Positions 36,273 to 45,643 of a stretch of DNA of 64,000 nt are shown here, piece after piece. This DNA is from Ignavibacteria bacterium (GTDB lineage: Bacteria > Bacteroidota > Ignavibacteria > Tepidaquicellales > Tepidaquicellaceae). The translations under genes were made by a program, and so were the position numbers. The DNA is taken from the NCBI GenBank assembly GCA_028714695.1, contig JAQTLX010000002.1:352975-416974 (forward strand), read 5' to 3'. The notes under the pieces are model-generated. The model saw only the letters and a list, made by a program, of their open reading frames with translations. It was not told the DNA's origin and did not search any database. Each line of letters opens with the position of its first letter. Position 1 is the stretch's first letter.

Positions 36273-36695
36273 ATGTTCCATCGACATTTAAATACCGACT
36301 TAATAGCCGCATGCGGTATGAACTGCGGGATATGCATGGCATACCTTAGGGAAAAGAACGTTTGCAAGGGATGCAGGGTTACGAGCGACAGCATGGCAAA
36401 ACATTGCGGTCTATGCGCTATCAGAAATTGCGAATTGCTGAAGGAAACGGATTCGTTTTTTTGCTATGACTGCGAAATTTATCCTTGCAAGAGACTAAAG
36501 AATCTGGATAAAAGATACAGAGCTAAGTATCATATGAGTATGCTTGATAACCTCGATTATATAAAGAAATTTGGTCTCGAAAAATTCGTCAGGAAGGAGC
36601 AGAAAAGATGGAAATGCAGCAAGTGCGGCGGGACTATAAATGTGCATAGAAGTGTGTGCTCGAAATGCGGTTTACAATTAGCAATTAGTAATTAG
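36273..36695 (+). CDS. DUF3795 cysteine-rich zinc-binding protein
   Basis: 140 residues. The N-terminal DUF3795 domain reads IAACGMNCGICMAY, then CKGCR, CGLCAIRNC and FCYDCEIYPCKRL, a dense set of CxxC-type zinc ligands. A second small ribbon (WKCSKCGGTI and VCSKCGL) ends the protein. The final LQLAISN residues come from a heptamer array. The role is unknown; a protein or nucleic-acid binding zinc module is likely. A reverse-oriented heptamer run lies right before the ATG. Confidence 0.83.
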   Translation: MFHRHLNTDLIAACGMNCGICMAYLREKNVCKGCRVTSDSMAKHCGLCAIRNCELLKETDSFFCYDCEIYPCKRLKNLDKRYRAKYHMSMLDNLDYIKKFGLEKFVRKEQKRWKCSKCGGTINVHRSVCSKCGLQLAISN

Positions 36696-36707
36696 TAATT
36701 AATAATT
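36673..36707 (+). repeat. Heptamer array AGTAATT type, 5 units, overlapping a gene end
   Basis: Units TACAATT, AGCAATT, AGTAATT, AGTAATT, AATAATT. They encode the last seven residues and the TAG stop of the DUF3795 gene. Confidence 0.92.
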
Positions 36708-37378
36708 AGCGGCTTTACTTAGCGTTTCAATATGAATGTTTTTCTTACCCGATATGCACATCTTTTTGCATTGTAATATCAAACAATGTACCATATATTA
36801 TTATGGTTAATATTGTTCTTTGAAATTACTCAAGTGTTCGCAAAATTTAATAAAATTTAAGGAATCGAATTAATCTCTGCAGTTTATGTCTCATTAACCG
36901 AAATTTTCCTGCCCGGTATTTGGTTCTTATGTTCTATAGCAGAACGTTTGCAAAACTTTTTACCGTGAACAATTAATCTGATACAATTCGATGTTTATAA
37001 ATCATTTTGAATGACCCAATACGGTAAAAATTAAAACGGCAAATTTAAAAATGATACCTGAAATGATACCTGAGGTATCATTAGCGAAATACATAAAAAT
37101 CAATTACTTAAGCCTATAAATTCATTGAAATGATACCTGAATGATACCTTTTTTGAAAAATTCACTAAATCTTTGATTTCTCACTAAAATCGCATTTTCT
37201 TCATGATACTTGATGATAAAGGTATCATTTTGGAAATAGGCAGTAAATGCGGTATATCGTTTGATTCAATTGGAATCTAATTTGGAATGTAAAGTAATTT
37301 CACGCGGGATTAGTTTTGAATAATCTATAACCGCATGCATCACAATATTTATATCATATAAGTTATAAATCTTAGAAT
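36708..37378. promoter_or_regulatory. Spacer with six AATGATACCT sites
   Basis: Six perfect copies of the 10-mer AATGATACCT: plus orientation at 37050, 37062, 37129 and 37140, and minus orientation at 37073-37082 and 37220-37229. Copies at 37062 and 37073 form a perfect 21-bp palindrome with a single central G (37072). Neighbours are spaced 11-12 bp apart, one helical turn. A weaker TGATACTTG is at 37204. This looks like an operator cluster or iteron set upstream of the methyltransferase gene. No gene is seen. Confidence 0.75.
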
Positions 37379-38263
37379 ATGGAAAATGAAAATCTTCAGA
37401 ACTTTGCAAACAGAAATTTCAGTACAATAAGTCTGTCTGCAAAATGGTTACTACTCATGAAGGGGCACACCGATATTCCTTACGCCCGGCATACGGCTGA
37501 ACTCATACAATATCCCGAAAAATTTATACCTGATTTTGACAAAAGGGATTATACTTTTTGGGCGCGAACCGTGCATTTCGAGGCGCGATACAAGAGCGTA
37601 AACCAACTGCTGGATGAACTGTCAATAAAAAATATACTGGAAATATCTTCAGGCTGCTCTTTCCGAAGTCTCGAAAAAATAAAAGAGGCCGGATTTTATT
37701 ATATCGACACTGACTTACCGGATATGATTGAATCGAAGAAAGAATTCATTAAAGAACTGCAAAATGGCAGCGATGAAAAAGGGAAGTTGGAACTGCTTCC
37801 GTTAAACGCGCTCGACGAAGAACAATTTAGTAAAACAGTTAATCGTTTTCCTGCCGGAGAAATTGTAATCCTAAATGAAGGATTGTTGATGTATCTTAGT
37901 TTGAATGAAAAGGAACAACTTTGCAGAATCATACATAAAATATTAAAAGAACGCGGAGGATACTGGATAACCGCGGATATTTATCTTAAAAGTCAAAATG
38001 CGAAACTCGGACTTAAATTTGACGAGAAGACAAAGGATTTTTTCGACCTGCATAATACTGAAGAAAACAGATTTGAGAGTTTCGATGAAGCGGAGGCATT
38101 TTTCGGGAGAATGGGTTTTGTTATCGACAAAGAATCTAAAAGCGAACAAATTAAATTAAGTTCTCTGAAATATTTGCTCGGCTGTGCTTCTCAGGAACAA
38201 TTATTAAAAATACGCAGCACCGGTAAAATACAATCAACATGGCGTTTGCGGATTGCGGATTAA
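37379..38263 (+). CDS. Class I SAM methyltransferase, leucine carboxyl methyltransferase family
   Basis: 294 residues. It resembles the LCM/TcmP O-methyltransferases: a helical N-terminus with AKWLLLMKGHTDIPYAR and DFDKRD, a SAM-binding loop ILEISSGCSFRSL (usual ELGAGxDTR), the acidic YIDTDLPDMI after strand 2, and VILNEGLLMYL (the family EGxxMYL motif). The substrate is unknown; relatives methylate carboxyl or hydroxyl groups of proteins or small molecules. It is the only gene downstream of the AATGATACCT cluster. Confidence 0.82.
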   Translation: MENENLQNFANRNFSTISLSAKWLLLMKGHTDIPYARHTAELIQYPEKFIPDFDKRDYTFWARTVHFEARYKSVNQLLDELSIKNILEISSGCSFRSLEKIKEAGFYYIDTDLPDMIESKKEFIKELQNGSDEKGKLELLPLNALDEEQFSKTVNRFPAGEIVILNEGLLMYLSLNEKEQLCRIIHKILKERGGYWITADIYLKSQNAKLGLKFDEKTKDFFDLHNTEENRFESFDEAEAFFGRMGFVIDKESKSEQIKLSSLKYLLGCASQEQLLKIRSTGKIQSTWRLRIAD

Positions 38264-38375
38264 AAAGAAAATGTGCTTTCTCTGCCGATTTATTTACTGT
38301 AAACACCGTTCAAATACATTAAATTGGAATATGTATTATTATTTTCATCAATTGCATAATCGGTCAATTTTAAAA

Positions 38376-40406
38376 ATGGGATTTATGAGAAAAGGTTTTT
38401 CAAATTTCATTCTTCTTTTTATCCTATTTCTAGTTTTTTCGAATTTATACGGACAGAATGCCGGAGATGGAATTGATGTAAACTGCTCGCATAAAAAATC
38501 ATTCAGGAATTATTCTTCCGGTAATTACGATAATATATTTTCCGCTGTACGGCATTCATTCGATGTGGTGAATTACAAATTATACATCGATATTCGTAAT
38601 TGTTTTTACAGCCCTTATCCGTATTCGTTTGCAGGGAATGTAACAATTAAATTTATTGCCGATTCGGTTATCAATTCAATGAAAATTGATGCCAATTCGG
38701 GCGCAATCGTGATAGATTCGGTGAGACAATCAGGCGTCGGTTTTACTCATAATCAGAATATTGTAAACATCAGTCTCGACCGAACTTATAATCCGGGCGA
38801 TACGGGTCAGGTAATAATATTTTACAGGCACAATAACATTGCCAATTATTTTTTCTACGTCAATACATCATATTTCCCGGATGGAGTTTATACTGACACT
38901 GAGCCTGAAGGTTCGCGTTACTGGTTTCCATGCTGGGATAAACCGTCTGATAAGGCATTCTGGGATTTTACGGCGAAGGTTCCTGCAAATGTGAGGCTGG
39001 CTTCCAATGGTCTTCTTGCTGACTCCGCAGTGTCGGGTGACTCGATTTACTATCACTGGGTGAGCAGAGACCCGATGTGCACATATCTGATGCATTTCAC
39101 ATCGAAGGTTGATTTCAGAATTGATAAAAAATACTGGCACAAGACTGCAAATCCGAATGACAGCATACCCGTTGTGTTTTATTCATGGCCGGCAGATACG
39201 TTGAATTATTTTAAATCGAGAATTTTGGATGCTGCAACATTTTTTTCACGGAAATTCGGAGATTATCCTTTTGAAAAAATTGGATTTTCAAATACCGGAG
39301 GCGCGATGGAAAATCAAACGATGATAAATTTATACGGCTGGGTTGTAAACGGACTTGCAGACCATGAACTTTCGCATTCATGGTTCGGTGATTTAATTTC
39401 GCCTGCCACATGGGCTGATATATGGCTGAATGAGGGATTTGCGACATTTTCCGAAACTCTGTGGGAGCAATACGCAATAAGTGATTCGGCTTACAGTGCG
39501 AATATGAATTCAAAAGGAAAGTATATAGTAAACAATAATCCCGGGTTTCCTATTTATAATCCTTCGTGGATTATTCGTACACCCGGAAATGATACTTTGT
39601 TTAACCCATTCATCACATATTATAAAGGATGCTGTGTGTTGGGAATGCTGCGAAATTATGTCGGCGATTCACTGTTTTTCGCGGGGATGAAAGCGTATAC
39701 AACAGACCCTGCGTTCAGATTTAAAAATGCGGCAACCGCGGAGTTTATTTCGAAGATGAACTCGGTCATAGGTCAGGATTTGAATTGGTTCTTCGATGAA
39801 TGGGTCTATCAGCCGCATCATCCTGTTTATGAAAACTCATACACTATTACGCAAGCGGGAAGCAACTGGCACGTAGCGTTTAAGTTCAAACAGACGCAGG
39901 CAAATCCTGCATATTTCAAGATGCCTTGTGATTTGAAATTTAAGTTCGCGAGCGGTCCTGATTCGGTTGTGAGAAAGATAATGAACGACCAAAACAATCA
40001 GATATTCAATTTTACATTCAGCAGGCAGCCGACTCAGGTAATTTTCGACCCTGATAGTTTAATTTATATTAAAGCATCGGCGACAGTAGGAATTCAAAGC
40101 ATAAGCAGCGAAATACCGGACAGGTTTTCATTGTCACAGAATTATCCTAATCCTTTCAATCCGGTTACGAAGATAAAATTCGCGATAGTTGAAGATGGAA
40201 TATCGAAAATAGAAAATGGCGTAGTGACTTTAAAAGTATATGATATGCTCGGCAAGGAAGTTGCACTATTAGTGAATGAGAAATTACGACCGGGATTTTA
40301 TGAAGTACAATTTTCAGGAAGTCAATTACCGAGCGGGGTGTATTTCTATCGGTTAATTGTCGGCGACGAGAAGATAGGGATAAGGAAGATGATGCTTTTA
40401 AAATAA
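38376..40406 (+). CDS. M1 family metallopeptidase with T9SS sorting domain
   Basis: About 676 residues. A signal peptide (MRKGFSNFILLFILFLVF...) is followed by an M1 aminopeptidase: substrate motif GAMEN (309-313), zinc site H330-ELS-H334 and E353 in NEGFATF, the correct 18-residue spacing. The C-terminal about 80 residues are a type IX sorting domain (SQNYPNPFNPVTKI and VYDMLGKEV, ending RKMMLLK). It is likely a secreted or surface-attached aminopeptidase. Upstream in-frame starts exist at TTG 38253 and ATG 38271, but only 38376 or 38385 gives a proper signal peptide. Confidence 0.9.
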   Translation: MGFMRKGFSNFILLFILFLVFSNLYGQNAGDGIDVNCSHKKSFRNYSSGNYDNIFSAVRHSFDVVNYKLYIDIRNCFYSPYPYSFAGNVTIKFIADSVINSMKIDANSGAIVIDSVRQSGVGFTHNQNIVNISLDRTYNPGDTGQVIIFYRHNNIANYFFYVNTSYFPDGVYTDTEPEGSRYWFPCWDKPSDKAFWDFTAKVPANVRLASNGLLADSAVSGDSIYYHWVSRDPMCTYLMHFTSKVDFRIDKKYWHKTANPNDSIPVVFYSWPADTLNYFKSRILDAATFFSRKFGDYPFEKIGFSNTGGAMENQTMINLYGWVVNGLADHELSHSWFGDLISPATWADIWLNEGFATFSETLWEQYAISDSAYSANMNSKGKYIVNNNPGFPIYNPSWIIRTPGNDTLFNPFITYYKGCCVLGMLRNYVGDSLFFAGMKAYTTDPAFRFKNAATAEFISKMNSVIGQDLNWFFDEWVYQPHHPVYENSYTITQAGSNWHVAFKFKQTQANPAYFKMPCDLKFKFASGPDSVVRKIMNDQNNQIFNFTFSRQPTQVIFDPDSLIYIKASATVGIQSISSEIPDRFSLSQNYPNPFNPVTKIKFAIVEDGISKIENGVVTLKVYDMLGKEVALLVNEKLRPGFYEVQFSGSQLPSGVYFYRLIVGDEKIGIRKMMLLK

Positions 40407-40438
40407 CTATTAGTAATTAGTAATGAGTAATAAATAAT
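40404..40438 (+). repeat. Heptamer array AGTAATT type, 5 units
   Basis: Units AACTATT, AGTAATT, AGTAATG, AGTAATA, AATAATT. They start at the stop codon of the M1 peptidase gene. The rest of the spacer to 40568 contains a TTTGATTCCCGAC fragment at 40501, also found at 50644. Confidence 0.8.
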
Positions 40439-40568
40439 TGATTTTGTTTATACAAAGTGTTAGTGTAGACAGCGGGATTATTTTTATAATTATTTTGTCT
40501 TTGATTCCCGACAAAACCAATACCAGACGAGTATTCGGCATTATAGATGATAAAACAGAAAAGCGGTT

Positions 40569-41273
40569 TTAAAAAGAGATTGCGCCCTGAATGCCCATTG
40601 AGATTGTGTAAGTGCAAAATCCGAATAACGGGACTCCGCTCATTACGATGGGGAACGTCATTGAGGTGACGAACTTCAGGTTTTCGCTCCCTATTTTGCC
40701 AACAATAGAGGGTTCAAAGAATGTGCATTCGCTATGAGTTGCAGGAATATAGTTATCTCTTAAGGTAGTAAACTTCACGTTGCTGAAACGCATTGTGAAT
40801 CCGCCTTCGAAATTTTTTGTGACGTATCCTATATTCGTCTGTAGGAACCATCTGTTGAATGCGCCGTATGAACTTCTGCTGAACTCGGAATAGAAAAAGT
40901 CTGTAAGTCCTGCCGTATCCGAAGATGTACCGTATCCGTATCCTCCGTAGAGTTCGTACACAATTGAATTATCGAGTTTACCGTAACCGCCGATTCCGAT
41001 TTCGCGGAAATATTGTTTCTTCTGATTTGCTGTGAGGAATGAACCGTTTACGATTATGCCGAGATGGTTTACCGGTGAATAAGCAATCTTTGTTTCGATG
41101 CCTGCGGTTCCGTAAGTTCCTTCCGCCTTTATCTGCTGCTTATTATCGCCGTTAAACAGCGGCACGGTCGGTTGGTTTGCTGTATAGAGAACCGTTTGAC
41201 ATGATGAAAATATTATTGCAAATACTGTTATTAAAACAAAATTGGTTATGAGGTAAGCAAATTTATTTGTCAT
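40569..41273 (-). CDS. Outer-membrane lipoprotein of unknown function
   Basis: 234 residues with a lipoprotein signal (about residues 10-25, lipobox FSSC) so the mature N-terminus would be acylated at Cys. The rest alternates aromatic strands (YGGYGYGTSSDTAG, GGFTMRFSNVKF) consistent with a small beta-barrel or beta-sandwich. I do not recognise the family. It is transcribed alone on the minus strand. Confidence 0.75.
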   Translation of the reverse strand: MTNKFAYLITNFVLITVFAIIFSSCQTVLYTANQPTVPLFNGDNKQQIKAEGTYGTAGIETKIAYSPVNHLGIIVNGSFLTANQKKQYFREIGIGGYGKLDNSIVYELYGGYGYGTSSDTAGLTDFFYSEFSRSSYGAFNRWFLQTNIGYVTKNFEGGFTMRFSNVKFTTLRDNYIPATHSECTFFEPSIVGKIGSENLKFVTSMTFPIVMSGVPLFGFCTYTISMGIQGAISF

Positions 41274-41527
41274 TTCGAATTTTGGTTCTCTACAAGATTG
41301 TGGTTTTACGTAAAATTTTCAACACATTTTGTAATGAACATTTAGCAATTATGTATCGTAGATTCTGTAAGCCGGGAAACCGGATATTGTTTCTTTTAAC
41401 CAATCGGCAACATATTACTTATAATTATGTTACACTTATATATACGCGTTTTAAAGAATAAAGGGTATGCGTTTTATTTAAAAAGATTCAAAATAAAAAC
41501 GGTTCAATTAATTTAAAAGGAGTAATA

Positions 41528-42232
41528 ATGAAAAAGATTTTACTGTCGGTTTGTGTCGTATTTCTAATGTCTTCGAATTTATTTTCGCAGACACCGTTTA
41601 GTTTCGGCGCCAAAGTAGGCGCGAATATTCCTATCGGAACATTCAGCGATGTTTACAAGAGCGGTGTTTCAGGAGAAGTCGTATTATATTATTCAACACC
41701 ATTGCCTGTGCTCGATCTTTCATTGACAGTCGGTTATGACGGCTTCAAATATAAAAATGATTATTTTACAAATCAAATCAGCACAAATTTTCCGGGTGTG
41801 ACAGTTGATAATTTCAGTCCTTCCTGGACCGCAACCGATATACCGATTATGGTTGGTGCGAAGGTGAAATTGCCGTTTGTCAGCATGGGTCCTTATTTTA
41901 CAGGCGAGGTGGGTATCCATTTTTTAAGTCTTAATGACAGGTTCATGGCAGGTCAGATAAATGTTTCGAGTTCAAATCCTATGCACATTAATACGGTTGG
42001 ATATTCCGAATCTAAAAGCGTTGCAGGTTTCGGATTCGCTCTTGGCGCAGGTTTGGAAATACCCCTTGTGCCTAAAATCGGCATTGATATCGCGCTGAAA
42101 TATAATTATGCAACCAATACCTACGCGAATTCATATACGATATTCAGAAATAATAATGAACAGTTCACTACGTTAGAACTCAAGAATATTTCTTACATTA
42201 CGGCAAAAGCAGGTGTGATTGTACACCTTTAG
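41528..42232 (+). CDS. Outer-membrane beta-barrel protein, copy 1
   Basis: 234 residues with a signal peptide (MKKILLSVCVVFLMSSNLFSQ) and an alternating pattern of about 8-10 beta strands (FGAKVGANIPIGTFSDVYKSG at the start, YITAKAGVIVHL at the end). The terminal aromatic or hydrophobic residue pattern is usual for OmpA-like or porin-like barrels. It is paralogous to the next gene (42399), of the same length. An AAAAGGAG Shine-Dalgarno precedes the ATG. A terminator follows. The function is unknown. Confidence 0.8.
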   Translation: MKKILLSVCVVFLMSSNLFSQTPFSFGAKVGANIPIGTFSDVYKSGVSGEVVLYYSTPLPVLDLSLTVGYDGFKYKNDYFTNQISTNFPGVTVDNFSPSWTATDIPIMVGAKVKLPFVSMGPYFTGEVGIHFLSLNDRFMAGQINVSSSNPMHINTVGYSESKSVAGFGFALGAGLEIPLVPKIGIDIALKYNYATNTYANSYTIFRNNNEQFTTLELKNISYITAKAGVIVHL

Positions 42233-42261
42233 TAATTGATGATTTGTAAACGGTAAATTAG

Positions 42262-42286
42262 AGCGGGCGTGAGTCCGCTTTTTTTT
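42262..42286 (+). terminator. Rho-independent terminator
   Basis: A 7-bp stem AGCGGGC / GTCCGCT with a GTGA loop, followed by an eight-T run. It closes copy 1 of the barrel pair. Confidence 0.85.
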
Positions 42287-42398
42287 ATCGAAATATGAAA
42301 TTCAAAAGGGGGAGAAAATTTACTTTCTTATAAAAATTCTTTAAATTATTATAATATTCGATATTTAAGTCAGAACAGAAAAATTTAAAGGAATCAAA

Positions 42399-43103
42399 AT
42401 GAAAAAAATAGTATTGGCATTCATAGTTATTTTGATGTATTCGGGAAATCTATATTCACAACTGCCGTTAAGTTTTAGCGCAAAAGCCGGCACTAACATG
42501 ACGTTCGGCAGTTTTAACGATGTGTACAAAAACGGATTATCGTGGGAACTTTCGGCATATTATTCCACGCCATTACATGGACTTGATCTTTCTGCATCGT
42601 TAGGTCACGACGGTTTCAAATATCAGAACACATATCTGGCAGATCAGGTCAGTAAAAATTTTACCGGTGTAACGCTGAAGGATTTTAGTCCTGACTGGAC
42701 AGCATCGGATATGAATTTACTCTTTGGCGCGAAATTCACGCTGCCCGTTGGTACGACAAAGACATATCTCACTGCCGAAGGGGGTGTTCATTTCGTGAAT
42801 TTTGCTGACAGGTTAAAAGGACAGAGGATTAACGGTTCGAGCAACGCACAGATGACAATTGATTTAAATAACAATACTGAATCGGTATCTCAGTCGGCAT
42901 TCGGCTATGCAATCGGCGGGGGAATGGAATTACCAATTGTACCTAAAGTAGCGCTTGATATAAGTCTGAAATACAATTATACCGGAGTTAAGTTTTCAAA
43001 TGCATACACAATATACAGAAACAGCAACGAACAGTTTACAGTATCGGAACTTAAAAACATGAATTATTTGACTGCACGAGGCGGAATAATAATTCATCTT
43101 TAG
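42399..43103 (+). CDS. Outer-membrane beta-barrel protein, copy 2
   Basis: 234 residues, clearly paralogous to 41528: same signal peptide layout, the shared motifs SFSAKAGTNMTFGSFNDVYK and SLKYNYTGVKFSNAYTIYRN, and the same C-terminal barrel strand ending GIIIHL. It is a tandem duplication with independent terminators, so the two copies can be expressed separately. AAAGGAA precedes the ATG. Confidence 0.8.
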   Translation: MKKIVLAFIVILMYSGNLYSQLPLSFSAKAGTNMTFGSFNDVYKNGLSWELSAYYSTPLHGLDLSASLGHDGFKYQNTYLADQVSKNFTGVTLKDFSPDWTASDMNLLFGAKFTLPVGTTKTYLTAEGGVHFVNFADRLKGQRINGSSNAQMTIDLNNNTESVSQSAFGYAIGGGMELPIVPKVALDISLKYNYTGVKFSNAYTIYRNSNEQFTVSELKNMNYLTARGGIIIHL

Positions 43104-43138
43104 CAATTGAAAGTTTATAAGTAATAATTGTGTATAAG

Positions 43139-43163
43139 AACGGGCGAGAGCCCGTTTTTTTTT
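43139..43163 (+). terminator. Rho-independent terminator
   Basis: A 7-bp perfect stem AACGGGC / GCCCGTT, GAGA loop, nine-T run. It is between the barrel gene and the convergent MFS gene. Confidence 0.9.
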
Positions 43164-43172
43164 AAGGATAGA

Positions 43173-44447
43173 TTACCTGAATATGTCGGGAGTGATAATT
43201 TCTTTGGATACATAAATCGGTCTGACTAATTGTCTGATTTGTGGTAGTTTGAATGCGAATACGACAGCGCCAATTACAATACAGATACCTCCGACAAGGA
43301 TTGTAGTTGTGACACCTATGAGATCCGACATTGTTCCTGCGAGGAGGTTTCCGAACGGCACTGTTCCCATAAACGCCATTGAATAGAAACTCATAACCCT
43401 GCCGCGTTTATCATCATCAACTATTGTCTGCAGTATAGTATTGCTTGAAGTCATCTGAAGCATCATACCGAGACCCACGAAAGTAATAATTATCAATGAA
43501 AGCCATAAGGTAGAAGACAGTGAGAATAATATGAGTCCGGAACCGAAAATACCTGCCGCAATCGCAATCTTTTTCCCGAGTCCAAGTACGGTTGTGCGGG
43601 ATGCAAGATAAATAGCACCCGTAAGAGCGCCAATGCCGAATGCTCCCATAAGATAACCGAATGTATGAGGACCGCCTTGAAATATATCTTTTGCAAATAT
43701 CGGCATAAGTACCTGTATTGGCATACCCATGAGACTTACAAGCGCAAGCAGCATAAGTATATATCTTATGGGAATAAAATTATAAGCATACTTGAATCCT
43801 TCTTTAAGTTCTTTCAAAGGTCCGGATTTTTTGTATTCAATTTTTTCGGCAGGAAGTTTCATCATAAGAAGAGTTGCAATGATTGCAACGAAACTGAGAG
43901 CATTAATAAGGAAGCACCATTTTTCGCCGAAAGCAGCCACAAGTAAACCCGCAATGGTAGGTCCAATAAGCCGCCCAGCATTTACCATAGCCGAGTTTAG
44001 GGCAATGGCATTGTTCAAATCCTCTTTCTGCTCAATCATTTTAATTACGAGCGACTGCCTAACGGGCATATCGAATGTATTTACAACACCAAGAAAGATA
44101 CCGAGCAAAAGAATATGCCAGATTTGAATTACGCCTGTGAAAAGCAAAACAGTAATAATTATAGCCTGAATCATTGACAGAATCTGAGTGATAAGAAGCA
44201 ATTTAAATTTATTCATTCTGTCAATTATAACTCCTGCGAAAGGACCGATAAACAATGTCGGCAGACGGCTTGCGAACCCTATAAGACCCAGCATAAAAGC
44301 CGAATTAGTAAGGTCATAAACCAGCCAGCCCATTGCAAGAATCTGAATCCATGTGCCAATAAGCGATATGCTCTGACCGATGAAATATAGTCTGTAGTTC
44401 CTGTTTTTCAGCGAACGGAATATTTGTTTTGTGCCGGTAAAATTCAT
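43173..44447 (-). CDS. MFS transporter (EntS/MFS_3-like)
   Basis: A 424-residue inner-membrane protein with 12 predicted helices. It has the MFS signature near the helix 2-3 loop (GPFAGVIIDRMNK) and a helix 5 motif with NAGRLIGPTIAG. It is closest in pattern to the MFS_3 group that includes the enterobactin exporter EntS and drug exporters; the substrate is not known. It is divergent from the ECF-sigma locus, 554 bases away. ATG start. Confidence 0.88.
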   Translation of the reverse strand: MNFTGTKQIFRSLKNRNYRLYFIGQSISLIGTWIQILAMGWLVYDLTNSAFMLGLIGFASRLPTLFIGPFAGVIIDRMNKFKLLLITQILSMIQAIIITVLLFTGVIQIWHILLLGIFLGVVNTFDMPVRQSLVIKMIEQKEDLNNAIALNSAMVNAGRLIGPTIAGLLVAAFGEKWCFLINALSFVAIIATLLMMKLPAEKIEYKKSGPLKELKEGFKYAYNFIPIRYILMLLALVSLMGMPIQVLMPIFAKDIFQGGPHTFGYLMGAFGIGALTGAIYLASRTTVLGLGKKIAIAAGIFGSGLILFSLSSTLWLSLIIITFVGLGMMLQMTSSNTILQTIVDDDKRGRVMSFYSMAFMGTVPFGNLLAGTMSDLIGVTTTILVGGICIVIGAVVFAFKLPQIRQLVRPIYVSKEIITPDIFR

Positions 44448-45001
44448 TTTGTTCTAAACGGAAATAATCTATAAAATACCATGAAATTATATAAAATTAA
44501 ATGTGTTATAATAAAATAACAAAAAGAATTTATTTAGATTACATTTACGAATTAAAATTTACGGGAAATTATTAAGATTATAATTCCAAATCATTTCCGC
44601 ACTGATTATAGGAGAAATTTAGATTTAGAATATATAAATACTCGACTAGAAATCTTTGGAATGAAAATGAAATATAATCGAATATGTTTTTATCAGACGG
44701 AATAACTTTCCGAATATGCACACTGTCATTCAAATTTGTTTCTCTTGCAAGCAGTACATAACTCATCAGCCCTTTACTATCACAGTACAACATTTAATAC
44801 TGATACAAAGCAGATATATGAATAATATGCAGTACTTTTGGAGTGGACAATTTGTTTCGGTATTAGGCGGAAGATTTTAAATCATAATTTGTACCGGCAA
44901 TTAAATATAAAGAAAATTGATTTCACATATTAAAATCAGTTTAATCAATACAAATTAATTGATAAAAAATGTAAATTTATATTAAACTGCTATTTATATT
45001 A
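44448..45001. other. 554-bp AT-rich spacer with promoter-like box
   Basis: No gene is supported; a 71-codon frame on the minus strand (44578-44793) looks random. TACTTTTG at 44833-44840 fits the Bacteroidota -7 box TAnnTTTG. The following GGAGTGGA resembles the same region of repeat copy A (22462-22468), but the -33 box is not clear. It could drive the ECF sigma gene. Confidence 0.4.
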
Positions 45002-45559
45002 ATGGATGACAAAGAAATAATTTCGGAATTAAAGAATGGCAACAAAGATGTCTTCAGGGAATTAATTCTCAGTCATCAGAAATTCATTTTGAATATTTGT
45101 TACAAGTTTGTGAACAACATAGACGATGCGCACGACATATCGCAGGAAGTCTTCATAGAAGTTTACAAGACGATAGGGAAATTCAGAGGAGATTCGGGTA
45201 TAAAGACATGGCTATACAGGATAGCGGTCAACAGGTCGCTGAATTTCATAAGGGACAACAAAAAGAGCAAGACTACGGACAGTTATTCGGAAAATCCTCA
45301 GAATATATACGACAGCACTACGGGATCAACACCGGAGACAGATTTAGAAGATAAAGAACGAAAGAAGATATTGACAGATTCAATAGATTCATTGCCTGGC
45401 AACCAGAAAGCGGTTTTCGTACTTTGCAAGATAGAAGGTTTGAGTTATGATGAAATTAGCAAGATATTGGATTTATCCGTCAAAGCCGTAGAGTCTTTAT
45501 TAATGAGAGCAAAAAAGAATCTCCAAAAATCGCTGCTTGACTATTATTCACAATCCTGA
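45002..45559 (+). CDS. ECF (sigma-70 family) RNA polymerase sigma factor
   Basis: 185 residues. Region 2 (about 20-85) has NIDDAHDISQEVFIEVYK and FRGDSGIKTWLYRIAVNR; region 4 (about 125-180) has LPGNQKAVFVLCKIEGLSYDEI and SVKAVESLLMRAKKNL. It directs RNA polymerase to a small set of promoters when released by its anti-sigma factor. The anti-sigma gene (46278) is two genes downstream, with a Cys/Met-rich gene between, an unusual order. No Shine-Dalgarno is obvious before the ATG. Confidence 0.93.
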   Translation: MDDKEIISELKNGNKDVFRELILSHQKFILNICYKFVNNIDDAHDISQEVFIEVYKTIGKFRGDSGIKTWLYRIAVNRSLNFIRDNKKSKTTDSYSENPQNIYDSTTGSTPETDLEDKERKKILTDSIDSLPGNQKAVFVLCKIEGLSYDEISKILDLSVKAVESLLMRAKKNLQKSLLDYYSQS

Positions 45560-45643
45560 TTTGCAAAAATTCCAAATTATTTTTAATGCATTGTATATCA
45601 GTCCTGATACGGCTATTTTTTTATATATTAATTAAATCAATCG

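Noticed and set aside
38253-38375. Longer N-terminus for the M1 peptidase from TTG 38253
   Set aside because: It would bury the signal peptide behind 41 Cys/Lys-rich residues and overlaps the end of the methyltransferase gene.
44578-44793. 71-codon open frame on the minus strand
   Set aside because: No recognisable motif or start signal; its amino-acid make-up fits AT-rich spacer DNA.
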